Source: Pseudarthrobacter oxydans (GTDB lineage: Bacteria > Actinomycetota > Actinomycetes > Actinomycetales > Micrococcaceae). From it: 64,000 bases of DNA. The translations under genes were made by a program, and so were the position numbers. A model generated the notes under the pieces. That model made no database searches. It had not been told where the DNA came from and saw nothing but the letters and a program-made list of their open reading frames with translations. Below, piece by piece: positions 54,573 to 64,000 of the stretch; within the stretch, counting starts at the first letter, position 1, and each line of letters begins with the position of its first letter. The DNA lies in contig NZ_JABTYH010000001.1 in the NCBI RefSeq assembly GCF_013314975.1, forward strand, positions 62,001 to 126,000, in the 5' to 3' direction.

Positions 54573-55595
54573 CTACTTAGCCCCGAGGATGTCCACGACG
54601 AACACCAGGTCGCCCTTGGCCTCACCCTGTCCGGCGTCGCCGTAGGCAAGGTCCTTGGGGATGACCAGGAGGACGCGGGAGCCTACCGTCTTGCCGGCCA
54701 GGCCCTGGGTCCAGCCCTTGATGACGCCGGTGAGCGGGAAGCTTGCGGGTTCGCCGCGGTCAAAGCTCGAGTCGAATTTGGTGCCGCCCTCCAGGGTGAC
54801 GCCCACGTAGTTCACGGTGAGGGTGTCGGTTTCCTTCACGGCGGCGCCGTTGCCCTTGATGAGGTCCTGGGAAACCAGGGCCGTCGGGGCAGCCACACCC
54901 TCAACGTTGATTTCGGGGACACCGTCCTTTTCGGACACTGTGGGCAGTCCGGCCGGCGGGGTTACGGTCTCGCCCTCGGGCTTTTCCAGAACCGGCGCAA
55001 CGTCCTCGGCGGACAGGACCTTGATGATCAGGAGCTGTGTGGGCTGGGCTGCCGCGGAGGGGCTCGGGCTTGCTCCGTCCGAGGGGCTCGGGGCGGGTGC
55101 GCTCTGCTGGCCGGGGACAGCCAGGGCCAGGCTGGAGCCCACCTTGGCACCGACGAAAGCGTTGTAGATGACCTCGCTGCTGGTCTTCAGTTCGTCGTTG
55201 AGCTCAAGGGGTTCGGGCTCACCGGGAAAGGTGTCCTCAAGGGTACTGCCGTCAGTGCCGTTGAGGGCCAGGATGGAGATGTTGGCGACCTGGTTTGCCT
55301 TCACGGGCTCGCCGCTGCCCTCGGTGATGACCTTGATGGTGGGTTCTGCCACTTCCAGTGGCTTGGTGAATTCCACTCCGGGAGCTTTCTTGTCCCCGTT
55401 GTCGGTCAGTTTGAGGGAGTCGAACTTGGCAGTCTCGCCGGCGGAAACGCTGGTGGGTTCCGGCTCTGCGGTTGAACCGCCGCAGGCGGTCAGCAGCAGC
55501 AGACCGGGAAGAAGAATTGCTAGTAGTCGGCGCACGTAAGAGAACTTTCGTCGGGGCAGGGTGGATGCGATGTTCCGCATGGCAACGGCCGGCAT
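54573..55595 (-). CDS. FKBP-type peptidyl-prolyl isomerase lipoprotein
   Basis: This 340-residue protein has an N-terminal signal with a lipobox LLTACGGS, so it is membrane-anchored outside the cell. A divergent FKBP-like domain (about 55-190), a Pro/Ser/Ala linker and a canonical C-terminal FKBP domain (about 235-340: TVNYVGVTLEGGTKFDSSFD, GWTQGLAGKTVGSR) follow. It likely assists folding of exported proteins. The ribosome binding site AGAGGG sits inside a hairpin at 55600-55619. Confidence 0.92.
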   Translation of the reverse strand: MPAVAMRNIASTLPRRKFSYVRRLLAILLPGLLLLTACGGSTAEPEPTSVSAGETAKFDSLKLTDNGDKKAPGVEFTKPLEVAEPTIKVITEGSGEPVKANQVANISILALNGTDGSTLEDTFPGEPEPLELNDELKTSSEVIYNAFVGAKVGSSLALAVPGQQSAPAPSPSDGASPSPSAAAQPTQLLIIKVLSAEDVAPVLEKPEGETVTPPAGLPTVSEKDGVPEINVEGVAAPTALVSQDLIKGNGAAVKETDTLTVNYVGVTLEGGTKFDSSFDRGEPASFPLTGVIKGWTQGLAGKTVGSRVLLVIPKDLAYGDAGQGEAKGDLVFVVDILGAK

Positions 55596-55599
55596 CGCG

Positions 55600-55619
55600 A
55601 GGGCCCTCTAAAGGGCCCT
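55600..55619. promoter_or_regulatory. Hairpin enclosing the fkbp lipoprotein ribosome binding site
   Basis: AGGGCCCT (55600-55607) pairs with AGGGCCCT (55612-55619) around CTAA, perfect over 8 bp. On the minus strand it contains the AGAGGG ribosome binding site just before ATG 55595, so it could limit translation, or it may be part of the pafA terminator. Confidence 0.45.
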
Positions 55620-55646
55620 ATCCAGAATAGCCCCTGAAGCTGGGTG

Positions 55647-57011
55647 TCAGCCCATAGAGTCAAGGAGGGCATCCACGCGCTCGTCGACGCTCCGGAAGGG
55701 GTCCTTGCACAGGATTGTCTGGTGTGCCCGGTCGTTCAGCTTCAGGTGGACCCAGTCCACGGTGTAGTCCCGGCCCAGTTCCTGTGCGCGGCGGACAAAG
55801 TCTCCGCGGAGCTTGGCCCGTGTGGTCTGGGGAGGGACGTCCACAGCGTCCTTGATGACCGTATCGTCCACGATCCGGCGCACCGCACCGCGTGACTGCA
55901 GCAGGTAGTAGAGACCGCGGCTGCGCGAGATGTCATGGTAGGTAAGGTCAAGCTGGGCTATCCGGGGTGCGTCCAGCCCCAGGCCGTGCCGCTCACGGTA
56001 CTTGTCCATGAGCTTTTTCTTGATGGCCCAGTCGATTTCGGTGTCGATCCCGCGGAAGTCGCCGCTTTCGATGGCCTTCAGGGTCCGCTCCCACAGGTCG
56101 AGGATGAGCGGGACATGCGGGTTGTGCGGGCCGTGCTCCTTCACGAATGCCGTGACCTTGGTCAGGTATTCCTGCTGGATTTCAAGTGCGGTGAGCTGGC
56201 GCCCGTTGGCCAGCCGGACCAGTGCCCGGCCGCTGAGGTCATGGGAAATCTCGCGGATGCTGCGGATGGGGTTTTCCATCCTCATGTCGCGCATGATCAC
56301 TCCGGCCTCGATCATCCGCAGGACGAGGTCCACGGTGCCGATTTTCATCAGGGCCGTGGCTTCTGACATGTTCGAGTCCCCCACGATGACATGGAGGCGG
56401 CGGTAGAACTCTGCGTCAGCATGCGGCTCGTCGCGTGTGTTGATGATGGGACGCGACCTGGTGGTGGCGGAGGAAACGCCCTCCCAGATGTGGTCGGCCC
56501 GCTGGGAGAACGCGTAGGTTGCGCCGTGGGGCGTCTTCAGGATCTTTCCGGCACCGGCGATCAGCTGGCGGGTAACCAGGAACGGGATCAGGATCTCAGC
56601 GAGCCGGGAGAACTCCCCGCGGCGTGGAATGAGGTAGTTTTCGTGGCTGCCGTAGGAGTTGCCGGCGGAGTCGGTGTTGTTCTTGAAGAGGTACACCGTT
56701 CCGTTGAAGCCCTCGGCTGCCAGCCGGGCCTGTGCCTCGTCCACGAGGTCGTCCAAGATCAGCTCTCCGGCCCTGTCGTGGGCGATGAGCTGCGCCAGGT
56801 CGTCGCATTCGGCGGTGGCGTATTCCGGGTGGGATCCCACGTCAAGGTAGAGCCTGGAGCCGTTGGTCAGGAACACGTTGGAAGAACGCCCCCAGCTGAC
56901 CACCTTGCGGAAAAGGTAGCGGGCCACTTCCTCGGGGGCGAGGGGCCTCGAGTCCGGGCTCGAGTATGAAATCCCGAATTCGGTTTCGATGCCGAAGATT
57001 CTCTTGTCCAT
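55647..57011 (-). CDS. pafA: Pup ligase PafA
   Basis: This 454-residue glutamine-synthetase-like ligase links the C-terminal Glu of deamidated Pup to substrate lysines with ATP. It has the N-terminal [13 protein letters not shown] (catalytic Glu), [17 protein letters not shown] and [13 protein letters not shown]. The frame opens further upstream in prcA, but ATG at 57011 has AGGAGG nine nt before it. It ends the prcA-pafA end of the locus; the order pup-prcB-prcA-pafA on the minus strand is conserved in actinobacteria. Confidence 0.97.
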   Translation of the reverse strand: MDKRIFGIETEFGISYSSPDSRPLAPEEVARYLFRKVVSWGRSSNVFLTNGSRLYLDVGSHPEYATAECDDLAQLIAHDRAGELILDDLVDEAQARLAAEGFNGTVYLFKNNTDSAGNSYGSHENYLIPRRGEFSRLAEILIPFLVTRQLIAGAGKILKTPHGATYAFSQRADHIWEGVSSATTRSRPIINTRDEPHADAEFYRRLHVIVGDSNMSEATALMKIGTVDLVLRMIEAGVIMRDMRMENPIRSIREISHDLSGRALVRLANGRQLTALEIQQEYLTKVTAFVKEHGPHNPHVPLILDLWERTLKAIESGDFRGIDTEIDWAIKKKLMDKYRERHGLGLDAPRIAQLDLTYHDISRSRGLYYLLQSRGAVRRIVDDTVIKDAVDVPPQTTRAKLRGDFVRRAQELGRDYTVDWVHLKLNDRAHQTILCKDPFRSVDERVDALLDSMG

Positions 57012-57024
57012 CGGTCCTGTCCTC

Positions 57025-57735
57025 CTAGGCCAGCAGTGCAGTGATGTCCGCGTCGTTGAGCCGGCGGAAGGCGCGCCTGGACCCGCGCGTGGCTTCTGAC
57101 TGCCGGTCCAGGACCGCCACCTCCAGCGCGCCTGCCGGAAGTGCTTTTGCCTGTTCTTCCGCTTCTCCCCGGGGAACGAGGCCGGTGATGGCAAGTCGCA
57201 CTGCGTCCGCGAAGTCCAGGGAGCTGCGCCAGCCCTGTCCAATGACAGAGGAGACTTTGTCCGCCTGGCCGCCCATGACAACAAAGGAATGTTCGTCGGC
57301 GATGGACCCGTCAAAGGTCAGCCGGTAGAGGTGGTCTTCTGCCTGGGTGGCCCCGACCTCGGCCACGGCCAGCTCCACCTCGAAGGGCTTTTGTTCTGCA
57401 GTGAACACCGCTCCAAGGCTCTGCGCGTAGACGCTTGCCAGCCCCCTGGCGGTGACGTCCTCCCGGTCGTAGGAGTACCCGCGCACATCGGCGTAGCGGA
57501 CACCCGCCTGGCGGAGGCTCTCGAACTCGTTGTATTTTCCGACGGCGGCGAAGGCGATTTTGTCGTAGATCTCGCCGATCTTATGCAGGGACGGTGAAGG
57601 GTTTTCGGCGACGAGGGCGATTCCGTCCTCGCAGCTGATGACCACGACGGACCTGCCGCGGGCAATGCCTTTGCGGGCAAAATCCGCGCGGTCCTTCATC
57701 AGCTGTTCGGGTGAAACATAGAACTGCTGTGTCAT
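57025..57735 (-). CDS. prcA: Proteasome alpha subunit
   Basis: This 236-residue Ntn-fold subunit forms the outer rings of the 20S proteasome and its gate. It begins [27 protein letters not shown] ([20 protein letters not shown]), with [15 protein letters not shown] mid-chain. The N-terminus forms the gate that docks with Mpa's C-terminal motif. It starts 1 bp after prcB and is followed by pafA. Confidence 0.96.
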   Translation of the reverse strand: MTQQFYVSPEQLMKDRADFARKGIARGRSVVVISCEDGIALVAENPSPSLHKIGEIYDKIAFAAVGKYNEFESLRQAGVRYADVRGYSYDREDVTARGLASVYAQSLGAVFTAEQKPFEVELAVAEVGATQAEDHLYRLTFDGSIADEHSFVVMGGQADKVSSVIGQGWRSSLDFADAVRLAITGLVPRGEAEEQAKALPAGALEVAVLDRQSEATRGSRRAFRRLNDADITALLA

Positions 57736-57736
57736 C

Positions 57737-58558
57737 TCAGGCCTCCCGTCCGGCGATGGTCCGCGCCTCGATCACGTTACGCGAGGCTGCAGCCAGTTCG
57801 CCCTCGGGCACCCGCCGCGCGCCCGAACTGTCCACGGTGTAGATGACAGGCCATAGCTGCCGCACCGTGTCGGGACCGCCGGTGGCGGAGTCGTCGTCGG
57901 CCGCGTCATAGAGGGATTCAACCGCGACGGCGACGGCTTCGGCTGCCGTGAGGTTGGGACGCCAGAGCTTCTTCAGGGCACCGCGGGCAAAAACCGAACC
58001 GGATCCCACCGTGTGGTGTTCACGTTCCTCATACCGGCCGCCAGTGACGTCGTAGGAGAAGAGCCTGCCAACACCGGCGCTGGTGTCGAACCCTGCAAAG
58101 AGGGGCACAACGGCGAGTCCCTGCATGGCAAGGGGAAGATTGCCGCGGATCATGGCACCCAGCCTGTTGGCCTTGCCTTCGAGGCTGAGGAGCGTGCCCT
58201 CGATTTTCTCGTAGTGCTCGAGTTCCACCTGGAACAACCTGGTCAGGTCGATGGCAATTCCGGCAGTCCCGGCGATCCCCAGGACGGAGTAGCGGTCGGC
58301 GGGGAAGACTTTTTCGATGTGCCTGCTGGCTATGACGTTGCCCATGGTGGCGCGCCTGTCGCCCGCCATCAGCACACCGCCGTCGTAACTCATGGCAACG
58401 ATGGTGGTGGCATGCGGAACCTGCAAGGGGGCAGCCGCCGGCGCACCTGCCTGGAGGGACCGGTTATACGGAAGGAGTTCCGGCCGGTCCCGTTGCAGGT
58501 GCTCGGTAAATGAAGAGGTGGCGTTGGCGGCTACCTGGTTGGCGGTTGATTCCTGCAC
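57737..58558 (-). CDS. prcB: Proteasome beta subunit (precursor)
   Basis: This 273-residue precursor has a 50-residue propeptide ending PHA, after which Thr51 ([12 protein letters not shown]) becomes the catalytic N-terminal threonine on autocleavage. Lys-containing [10 protein letters not shown] is the expected active-site strand. It assembles with PrcA into the degradative chamber. It lies 81 bp after pup and 1 bp before prcA. Confidence 0.96.
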   Translation of the reverse strand: MQESTANQVAANATSSFTEHLQRDRPELLPYNRSLQAGAPAAAPLQVPHATTIVAMSYDGGVLMAGDRRATMGNVIASRHIEKVFPADRYSVLGIAGTAGIAIDLTRLFQVELEHYEKIEGTLLSLEGKANRLGAMIRGNLPLAMQGLAVVPLFAGFDTSAGVGRLFSYDVTGGRYEEREHHTVGSGSVFARGALKKLWRPNLTAAEAVAVAVESLYDAADDDSATGGPDTVRQLWPVIYTVDSSGARRVPEGELAAASRNVIEARTIAGREA

Positions 58559-58639
58559 TCATGCACTCCTTGAACGTGGTCCTTCAACGTCGGTACAGAT
58601 TCGGGCCTTCCGCGGCTTCCGCCAGCCTCCGAATCCGGG

Positions 58640-58843
58640 TTACTGACCGCCCTTTTGGACGAACGCCCGGACGAACTCTTCAGCATTGGATTCGAGGACG
58701 CCGTCGATCTCGTCGAGGAGGTCGTCGACGCCCTCCGTCGATGCTGATGCCTGTGCCTCGGGCGGCGCGGGCGGTGCCTCGGGAATGTCCTCTTCGACCT
58801 GGCTGTCGCGCGATTGCGGCTGCTGCTGCTCCTGGCCTGCCAT
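58640..58843 (-). CDS. pup: Prokaryotic ubiquitin-like protein Pup
   Basis: This 67-residue disordered modifier ends in GGQ, so it must be deamidated by Dop before ligation. The N-terminal Gln-rich part and a C-terminal coiled-coil region (EGVDDLLDEIDGVLESNAEE, FVRAFVQK) that binds Mpa are present. GGAGGGG precedes the ATG. It lies between dop and prcB. Confidence 0.97.
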   Translation of the reverse strand: MAGQEQQQPQSRDSQVEEDIPEAPPAPPEAQASASTEGVDDLLDEIDGVLESNAEEFVRAFVQKGGQ

Positions 58844-58928
58844 TGTTACCCCTCCTTATATCCGTCATCGGATCCGGCGGATCCTCCGATATGCCCATCC
58901 TGCCACGGTGCGGGCCTCCGGTGGCGGT

Positions 58929-60599
58929 TTACGCCGCAGGCGGAGCGTTATGTCCCAGAAGCTCTGCCAGGAACGGTCCCGCCTCCCGGTAGCGTTCGAA
59001 TAACGCGCCGGTCAGGGCTTTGGTTCCCCGGAGGGGCTCCCTGGTGGGTACGCGCTGGAGCCGCCCGTATCCCGGGACGTCGAAGATGACGGAGTCCCAG
59101 CTGGCGCCCACCACATCCTTGCCGAAGCTGCTGATGCACCTGCCCCGGAAGAATGCCCGGGTGTCGGCCGGCGGCTCGGAAACTCCCGCCGCAATGTCCG
59201 CGTCCTCGAGGATTCGCTGCATCCTGTTCCTGGCAAGGAACCGGTAATAGAGTCCCTTTTCGGGCCTGATGTCTGCCCACTGTAGGTCGACGAGCCCCAG
59301 CCGGGCATCGTTCCATTCCAGCCCGTCACGTTCGCGGTAACCGTCGAGCAGGGAAAGCTTGGCCAGCCATTCCACTGAGGAGGCGGCGGCGGCCCGGTCG
59401 TTGTCGAGTTGGGTCAGGACGGCGGCCCAGCGTTCCAGGACATCGTGCGTATGCCCGTCGCCGTCCACTTTGTCTCCGACGCCGGTGTCCTGGGCAAGCT
59501 TGGCAGCGGCCTCGTGGTACATCCATTGCAGGTCAAGGGCGGTGACCCTCCTGCCGTCGAGCAGCCTGAGCTTGGCAGTGAGCGTGGTGTCATGGCTCAC
59601 CCTCTGGAGGGCGGCGACCGGCTCGAAGACTTCGACCTTGGGTGCCAGTCCTGCCTCGATGAGGCTGAGCACCATCGCCGTAGTTCCGAACTTCAAATAG
59701 TTGGAGACCTGGCTCAGGTTGGCGTCGCCAATGATGACGTGGAGGCGCCGGTACTTGTCGGCGGTGGCATGCGGCTCATCCCGGGTGTTGATGATGGGCC
59801 GGCGGATGGTGGTTTCCAGGCCCACTTCCGCTTCGAAGAAATCAGCGCGCTGGCTGATCTGGAATCCCGGCGTTGAGCTGTCCTGGCCGATGCCCACCCG
59901 GCCGGACCCGCACATGATTTGCCGGCTGACGAAGAAAGGCGTCAGCCCGCGCACAATATCGCCGAAGGGTACGGAGCGTGGCATGAGGTAGTTCTCGTGG
60001 GAGCCGTAGGACACGGATTTGTTGTCCGTATTGTTCTTGTAGAGGTTGACCGGCGGCAGGTCCGGATCTGCCGCAAGGCGGCGGACGGCGGCCAGGGCCA
60101 CGAGGTCACCGGCCGCATCCCATTTCACGGCGTCCCGGGGGTTGGTCACCTCCGGGCTGGAGTACTCGGGATGCGCATGGTCCACATACAGCCGTGCACC
60201 GTTGCCCAGGACCATGTTCATCAGGAGCGTCCCGGACTCGTCCTGGCCGTCAAGCTCAAGTTCCTCGCGGCCGTAGGCTAGCGCCACCGCTTCCGCATCC
60301 AGGACCGGCGGCTGGTCCGTCAGCTGGCTCGGGTGGGCGGAACTGCGGTCCACCGTCCAGCCGCGGGCGTCGTGCAGCGGCTCCTCGTCCGTGTAGTCCC
60401 AGCGGGTCTCCGCGCCGCCGGCGGCGCGCTGGCGGGTTACCTGCGCATAGGCCTGGACCACCCTGGCACTCATCATGGTGGCGTTGGCAGAGGGGGCGGA
60501 CGGGGCGTGGATGCCATATTCGGTTTCCGCGCCCATGACCCGCATGGCCCCGCCGGCCGGTAAGGTTCCCCCGGCGGCGGGCTCCGGTGCAGCGGTCAT
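58929..60599 (-). CDS. dop: Pup deamidase/depupylase Dop
   Basis: This 556-residue glutamine-synthetase-fold enzyme converts Pup-GGQ to GGE and removes Pup from substrates. It has [14 protein letters not shown] (nucleophile-region Asp/Glu), [24 protein letters not shown] segment and [15 protein letters not shown], and is longer than PafA. It overlaps mpa by 4 nt. Its sequence similarity to PafA reflects a shared ancestor. Confidence 0.97.
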   Translation of the reverse strand: MTAAPEPAAGGTLPAGGAMRVMGAETEYGIHAPSAPSANATMMSARVVQAYAQVTRQRAAGGAETRWDYTDEEPLHDARGWTVDRSSAHPSQLTDQPPVLDAEAVALAYGREELELDGQDESGTLLMNMVLGNGARLYVDHAHPEYSSPEVTNPRDAVKWDAAGDLVALAAVRRLAADPDLPPVNLYKNNTDNKSVSYGSHENYLMPRSVPFGDIVRGLTPFFVSRQIMCGSGRVGIGQDSSTPGFQISQRADFFEAEVGLETTIRRPIINTRDEPHATADKYRRLHVIIGDANLSQVSNYLKFGTTAMVLSLIEAGLAPKVEVFEPVAALQRVSHDTTLTAKLRLLDGRRVTALDLQWMYHEAAAKLAQDTGVGDKVDGDGHTHDVLERWAAVLTQLDNDRAAAASSVEWLAKLSLLDGYRERDGLEWNDARLGLVDLQWADIRPEKGLYYRFLARNRMQRILEDADIAAGVSEPPADTRAFFRGRCISSFGKDVVGASWDSVIFDVPGYGRLQRVPTREPLRGTKALTGALFERYREAGPFLAELLGHNAPPAA

Positions 60600-62347
60600 A
60601 GATATTGGCCTGTTGTCGGCATGGTCTCGATGGACTTGCCGGGTTCCTGGCCCGCCTTGCCCTGGACAATAGTGCGGATGTAGGTGATCCGTTCGCCCTT
60701 CTTGCCGGAGATCCGCGCCCAGTCATCAGGGTTGGTGGTGTTGGGCATGTCCTCGTGCTCGCGGAACTCGTCGACGACGGCGCGCAGCAGGTGCTCGATC
60801 CGCAGCCCCTTCTGGTGGGTGGTCAGCAGATCCTTGATGGCGTACTTCTTGGCCCGGTCCACCACGTTCTGAACCACCGCGCCGGAGTTGAAGTCCTTGA
60901 AGTAGAGCATCTCCGTGTCCCCGTTGGCGTAGGTGACCTCCAGGAACTCGTTGGACTTGTCCGTGGAGTACATGGCTTCCACCGTCCGCTGGACCATGGC
61001 GTCCACCGTGGCCTGCACATCGCCGTCGTGCTCTGCCAGGTCCGATTCATGGAACGGCAGGTCGGGGGTGATGTACTTGTTGAAGATATCGGCGGCGGCC
61101 TCGGCATCCGGACGGTGGATCTTGACCTTGACGTCCAGCCGGCCCGGCCGCAGGATGGCCGGATCGATCATGTCCTCACGGTTTGACGCGCCGATGACGA
61201 TCACGTTGTCCAGCCGCTCAACGCCGTCGATTTCACTGAGCAACTGCGGAACGATGGTCGTTTCGACGTCGGACGAGATTCCGGTGCCGCGGGTGCGGAA
61301 GAGGGAATCCATCTCATCGAAAAACACCACCACAGGGCTGCCGTCCGAGGCCTTTTCGCGTGCCCGGGAGAAGATCAGCCGGATGTGCCGCTCGGTTTCG
61401 CCGACGTACTTGTCGAGGAGTTCGGGCCCCTTGATGTTCAGGAAGTAGCTCTTGAGGTCCACGTTGCCGGAACGCTCCGCGGCCCGGGCAGCCAGTGAGT
61501 TGGCGACGGCCTTGGCAATGAGGGTCTTTCCGCAGCCGGGTGGGCCGTAGAGAAGGATGCCCTTGGGCGCCTTGAGTCCGTGCTCGCGGTACAGGTCCGG
61601 GTGGAGGAAGGGCAGTTCGACGGCGTCACGGATCTGCTCAATCTGGGGCCCCAGGCCGCCAATATCCTCATAAGTGATGTCCGGGACTTCCTCCAGGACC
61701 AGGTTCTCCACCTCGGAGCGCGGCACTTTTTCGAGGGCGTAGCCGGTCCTTGAATCAATCGAAAGGGCATCGCCCACCCGGAGCTTTTCGGCCAGGAGCG
61801 CACCGGAAAGCCGGACGACCCGTTCTTCATCGGCGCGCCCCACCACGAGGGCGCGGTCCGCACCCAGCATCTCCTTGAGCGTGGCCAGCTCGCCCGCGCG
61901 CTCGTAGCCGAGTCCGGCGACAATGAGGAGCGCCTCGTTCAGGAGGACCTCCTGCCCCACGGCCAACTGGTTCATGTTCACAAGAGGGCTGATGCCAACG
62001 CGCATCTTCCGGCCGGCATTGAAGATGTCCACCGATTCCTCGGTGGCCGCCTGCCCGCTGCTGCCGGGGGACGCCTGCCGCCTTGGATTCAGCTGCAGTA
62101 TGGTTCCGAAGCTGTAGGGCGGCTGCCCTTCCTGGTCCAGGGCGTTCTTCAGCCGAAGGATTTCAGCCTTCGCCGTTTCAAGCATGCTGACCAGCTTGGT
62201 GTTGTTTTGCGTTGCCGCGGCCAGCTGGCGGTCTATGTGCCTGAGCTTGTCCCGGAGGATGTTGACCTGGCGGTCTGCAACCGAGAGGTCGTTGGCGGCA
62301 GACTGCTCTGCCGGTGTACGTCCGGAGTCCTGGTTTGGTGTCTCCAT
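60596..62347 (-). CDS. mpa: Proteasomal ATPase Mpa/ARC
   Basis: This 583-residue AAA ATPase forms a hexameric unfoldase. An N-terminal coiled coil (about 25-72) binds Pup, tandem OB domains (about 75-215) form a ring, Walker A GPPGCGKT lies at 268-275 and Walker [12 protein letters not shown] follows. The C-terminus GQYL is the gate-opening docking motif for the 20S proteasome. A good GGAAGGGG lies upstream. Confidence 0.97.
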   Translation of the reverse strand: METPNQDSGRTPAEQSAANDLSVADRQVNILRDKLRHIDRQLAAATQNNTKLVSMLETAKAEILRLKNALDQEGQPPYSFGTILQLNPRRQASPGSSGQAATEESVDIFNAGRKMRVGISPLVNMNQLAVGQEVLLNEALLIVAGLGYERAGELATLKEMLGADRALVVGRADEERVVRLSGALLAEKLRVGDALSIDSRTGYALEKVPRSEVENLVLEEVPDITYEDIGGLGPQIEQIRDAVELPFLHPDLYREHGLKAPKGILLYGPPGCGKTLIAKAVANSLAARAAERSGNVDLKSYFLNIKGPELLDKYVGETERHIRLIFSRAREKASDGSPVVVFFDEMDSLFRTRGTGISSDVETTIVPQLLSEIDGVERLDNVIVIGASNREDMIDPAILRPGRLDVKVKIHRPDAEAAADIFNKYITPDLPFHESDLAEHDGDVQATVDAMVQRTVEAMYSTDKSNEFLEVTYANGDTEMLYFKDFNSGAVVQNVVDRAKKYAIKDLLTTHQKGLRIEHLLRAVVDEFREHEDMPNTTNPDDWARISGKKGERITYIRTIVQGKAGQEPGKSIETMPTTGQYL

Positions 62348-62429
62348 GATGTATCAGCCCCTTCCTGCGCTTCTATTAAGACATTAGCCCCAAGAAGGCA
62401 GGTAGGGATGGAGACTCCCGAAATGTGGA

Positions 62430-63497
62430 CTAGTTCGTGACCTCGGGATCGTCCTTGACGTTTGTGCCTGCGATGGCGTCCCGGGCTGCGCGCCGGAGCT
62501 TTTTGTCGGAGACCTGCCGCTCCCCCACAGCACCGGGCGTCCACGCGTTGACGTCCTCTTCGTTGAAGTCGGTCTTGGAGGGGCGCCGCTTGACGGAGAT
62601 ACCGGTGACGCCGTCGGCCAGCCGGCGGGTGACAAGCAGGAAGCCGGTATGGGCCACCATCCGGTGGTCCGGCCTGACGGCGAGCCCTTCCAGGTGCCAG
62701 CCGCGCACCAGCGACTCCCAGGCATCGGGTTCGGTGAAACGGCCGTCCGCCCGGATGGCCTCGGCAGTGCGCGAAAGCTGGGTCACGGTGGCGACGTAGT
62801 TGATCCAGACACCGCCTGGGGCAAGCACCGTGGCCACGGCATCCAGGCATTCCCAGGGCGCCAGCATGTCCAGCACCACGCGGTCCACGGAACCCGGCGC
62901 CTCGCTCCGGACAACCTCTTCCTGGAAGTCGCCCAGGGAGACCTGCCAGGCGGGGTGCGGGCCGCCAAAGATCGTCTCGACGTTTCCGCGGGCGATGTCA
63001 GCGAACTCTTCCCGCCGTTCGAAGGAGTGCAGGTAACCGTTGTCCCCAACGGCCCGGAGCAGCGAGATGGACAGGGCGCCGGAGCCAACACCAGCCTCCA
63101 CGACGCGCGCGCCGGGGAAGATGTCCGCCATGGTGACGATCTGCCCGGCGTCCTTGGGGTAGACGACGGCGGCGCCGCGCGGCATGGACAGGACAAAGTC
63201 GGACAGCAGGGGGCGCAGGGTCTGGTACTGCTGCCCAACGTTGTTCACGACGACTGAGCCGTCCACCTTGCCGATGATGTCGTCGTGGTTCAGAAAGCCG
63301 CGGTGGGTGTGGAACGCCCCGCCGCTTTCGAGGGTGATGGTGTTCATGCGGCCGCGTTCGTCCGTCAGTTGGACGCGCTCACCTTCGCGGAAGGGGCCCC
63401 GGCGCCGGGCGGCGCCCACCGGCTGCGAGCCGCCGGTTGCAGCCCCGGCCGGGACCGCTGCTCCTGTGGCTTCGTTGACGGCGGTTTCGCTGCTCAT
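62430..63497 (-). CDS. trmI: tRNA (adenine58-N1)-methyltransferase TrmI
   Basis: This 355-residue class I SAM methyltransferase makes m1A58 in tRNA. Motifs: PKDAGQIVTMADIFPGARVVEAGVGSGAL (given here in part as RVVEAGVGSGALSISLL), YLHSFERREEFADIA and VDRVVLDMLAPWECLD. A low-complexity N-terminal extension of about 35 residues precedes the domain. ATG at 63497 has GAGGAAAG upstream and is chosen over the longer frame. Neighbour of mpa also in mycobacteria. Confidence 0.95.
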   Translation of the reverse strand: MSSETAVNEATGAAVPAGAATGGSQPVGAARRRGPFREGERVQLTDERGRMNTITLESGGAFHTHRGFLNHDDIIGKVDGSVVVNNVGQQYQTLRPLLSDFVLSMPRGAAVVYPKDAGQIVTMADIFPGARVVEAGVGSGALSISLLRAVGDNGYLHSFERREEFADIARGNVETIFGGPHPAWQVSLGDFQEEVVRSEAPGSVDRVVLDMLAPWECLDAVATVLAPGGVWINYVATVTQLSRTAEAIRADGRFTEPDAWESLVRGWHLEGLAVRPDHRMVAHTGFLLVTRRLADGVTGISVKRRPSKTDFNEEDVNAWTPGAVGERQVSDKKLRRAARDAIAGTNVKDDPEVTN

Positions 63498-63590
63498 GAC
63501 TTTCCTCGCTCCTGTAAAACTGTGGCGCCTGCATGTTGTGGGGAAACATTCCGGCGTGTGCGGCGGCAATGCACCGGCCGGCAGGTAACT

Positions 63591-64000
63591 CTACCGGTTC
63601 TGGTCCTGGCGGCGCGTATCGGGCCGCCGCGGTTTGCCGGTGATGGCGGCCAGGACAGCGTCCTGGGAAAGCAGCCCGGTCACCTTGCCGTTGTGGTCTA
63701 CGACGGCGTAGTGCCGTCCTTCCAGCTGGGACAGGAACTGGAGCAGTTCCTGTCCCTTGGACCACTCGGGGACGTATGCGCCGGGAGCCAGTGCATAGGA
63801 GACTGCGGTGATGGGGGTCGACGCCGCGGCGTGGACAGGAACGGTGGACAGTGCGGCCGGATCCACAACTGCCTCCGGCCGGCCGCCCGGTCCGCAGACC
63901 ACCAGCGACGTCGCTCCACCGCTACCGTACCGGAGGGCATCCTCCACTGTGGCCGTTGAAGGCAGGCCGGCTGCGGGGGTGGACAGCCCTGCAGCGCTGA
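63591..64000 (-). CDS. C-terminal CBS region of a probable site-2 protease (partial)
   Basis: The minus-strand frame is open to the window end; the visible 136 codons encode a CBS-pair region (VEDALRYGSGGATSLVVCGPGG, cited in part as EDALRYGSGGATSLVVCG; HYAVVDHNGKVTGLLSQDAV) and end in a basic tail. In related actinobacteria an M50 site-2 protease with C-terminal CBS domains precedes trmI, so this is probably its tail. The protease domain is outside the window. Confidence 0.6.
   Translation of the reverse strand, partial: SAAGLSTPAAGLPSTATVEDALRYGSGGATSLVVCGPGGRPEAVVDPAALSTVPVHAAASTPITAVSYALAPGAYVPEWSKGQELLQFLSQLEGRHYAVVDHNGKVTGLLSQDAVLAAITGKPRRPDTRRQDQNR

Overview
The window is a contiguous piece of a high-G+C actinobacterial chromosome, most likely from Arthrobacter or Pseudarthrobacter (Micrococcaceae). 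The evidence is the codon bias toward G/C in third positions, frequent GTG starts, a complete pupylation-proteasome locus, RbpA, a bcc-aa3 respiratory supercomplex, and a PafB-PafC fusion read as one polypeptide, an arrangement known from Arthrobacter. The window is densely coding and is mostly conserved core. I see no tRNA, rRNA, insertion sequence, prophage or CRISPR array.

Layout. At 0-6 kb lie the end of a lipoprotein gene and the overlapping operon phoH-ybeY-corC-like-era, followed by an LCP cell-wall ligase. At 6-10 kb are a secreted glycosidase-fold protein with six ChW repeats and an M13 metallopeptidase. At 10-13.5 kb are leuA, preceded by a four-leucine leader peptide, then recO and uppS. 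At 13.5-19.6 kb are two tandem alpha/beta hydrolases, pyrD, a DUF3043 membrane protein, an M20 peptidase and erpA. At 19.7-28.5 kb are two facing respiratory clusters, ctaC-ctaD-ctaF on plus and ctaE-qcrC-qcrA-qcrB on minus. Between them sits a divergent HPr / GntR pair with a DasR-type operator palindrome. trpD diverges from ctaE.

The stretch from 29.7 to 42.8 kb is the most accessory part. It holds a stand-alone Lrp ligand domain, small membrane proteins, a membrane-anchored S33-like hydrolase and a BTAD regulator. Next come a metalloprotease of the astacin/matrixin type diverging from a PGAP1-like lipase, neither with a signal peptide. A type III polyketide synthase - methyltransferase - FAD monooxygenase cassette follows, then a SnoaL-like protein, a peptide deformylase and an RlmA-like rRNA methyltransferase. 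At 42.9-45.8 kb are NfeD with an SPFH protein, rbpA behind a strong promoter and a structured leader, and convergent ppm1.

From 45.9 kb to the end almost everything is on the minus strand: an amidohydrolase, a HelY-like Ski2 helicase, tatC-tatA, a small membrane protein, pafBC, two FKBP isomerases, pafA, prcA, prcB, pup, dop, mpa, trmI and the CBS tail of what is probably a site-2 protease. Together these make a full pupylation circuit: Dop deamidates Pup-GGQ, PafA ligates it, Mpa (C-terminus GQYL) unfolds the substrate and PrcAB degrades it. PafBC is the linked DNA-damage regulator.

The regulatory signals most worth following up are the leu leader, the dre-like operator, the rbpA leader, a palindrome in the BTAD promoter, and a repeated pattern of -10 boxes 6-7 nt before start codons that predicts leaderless mRNAs.
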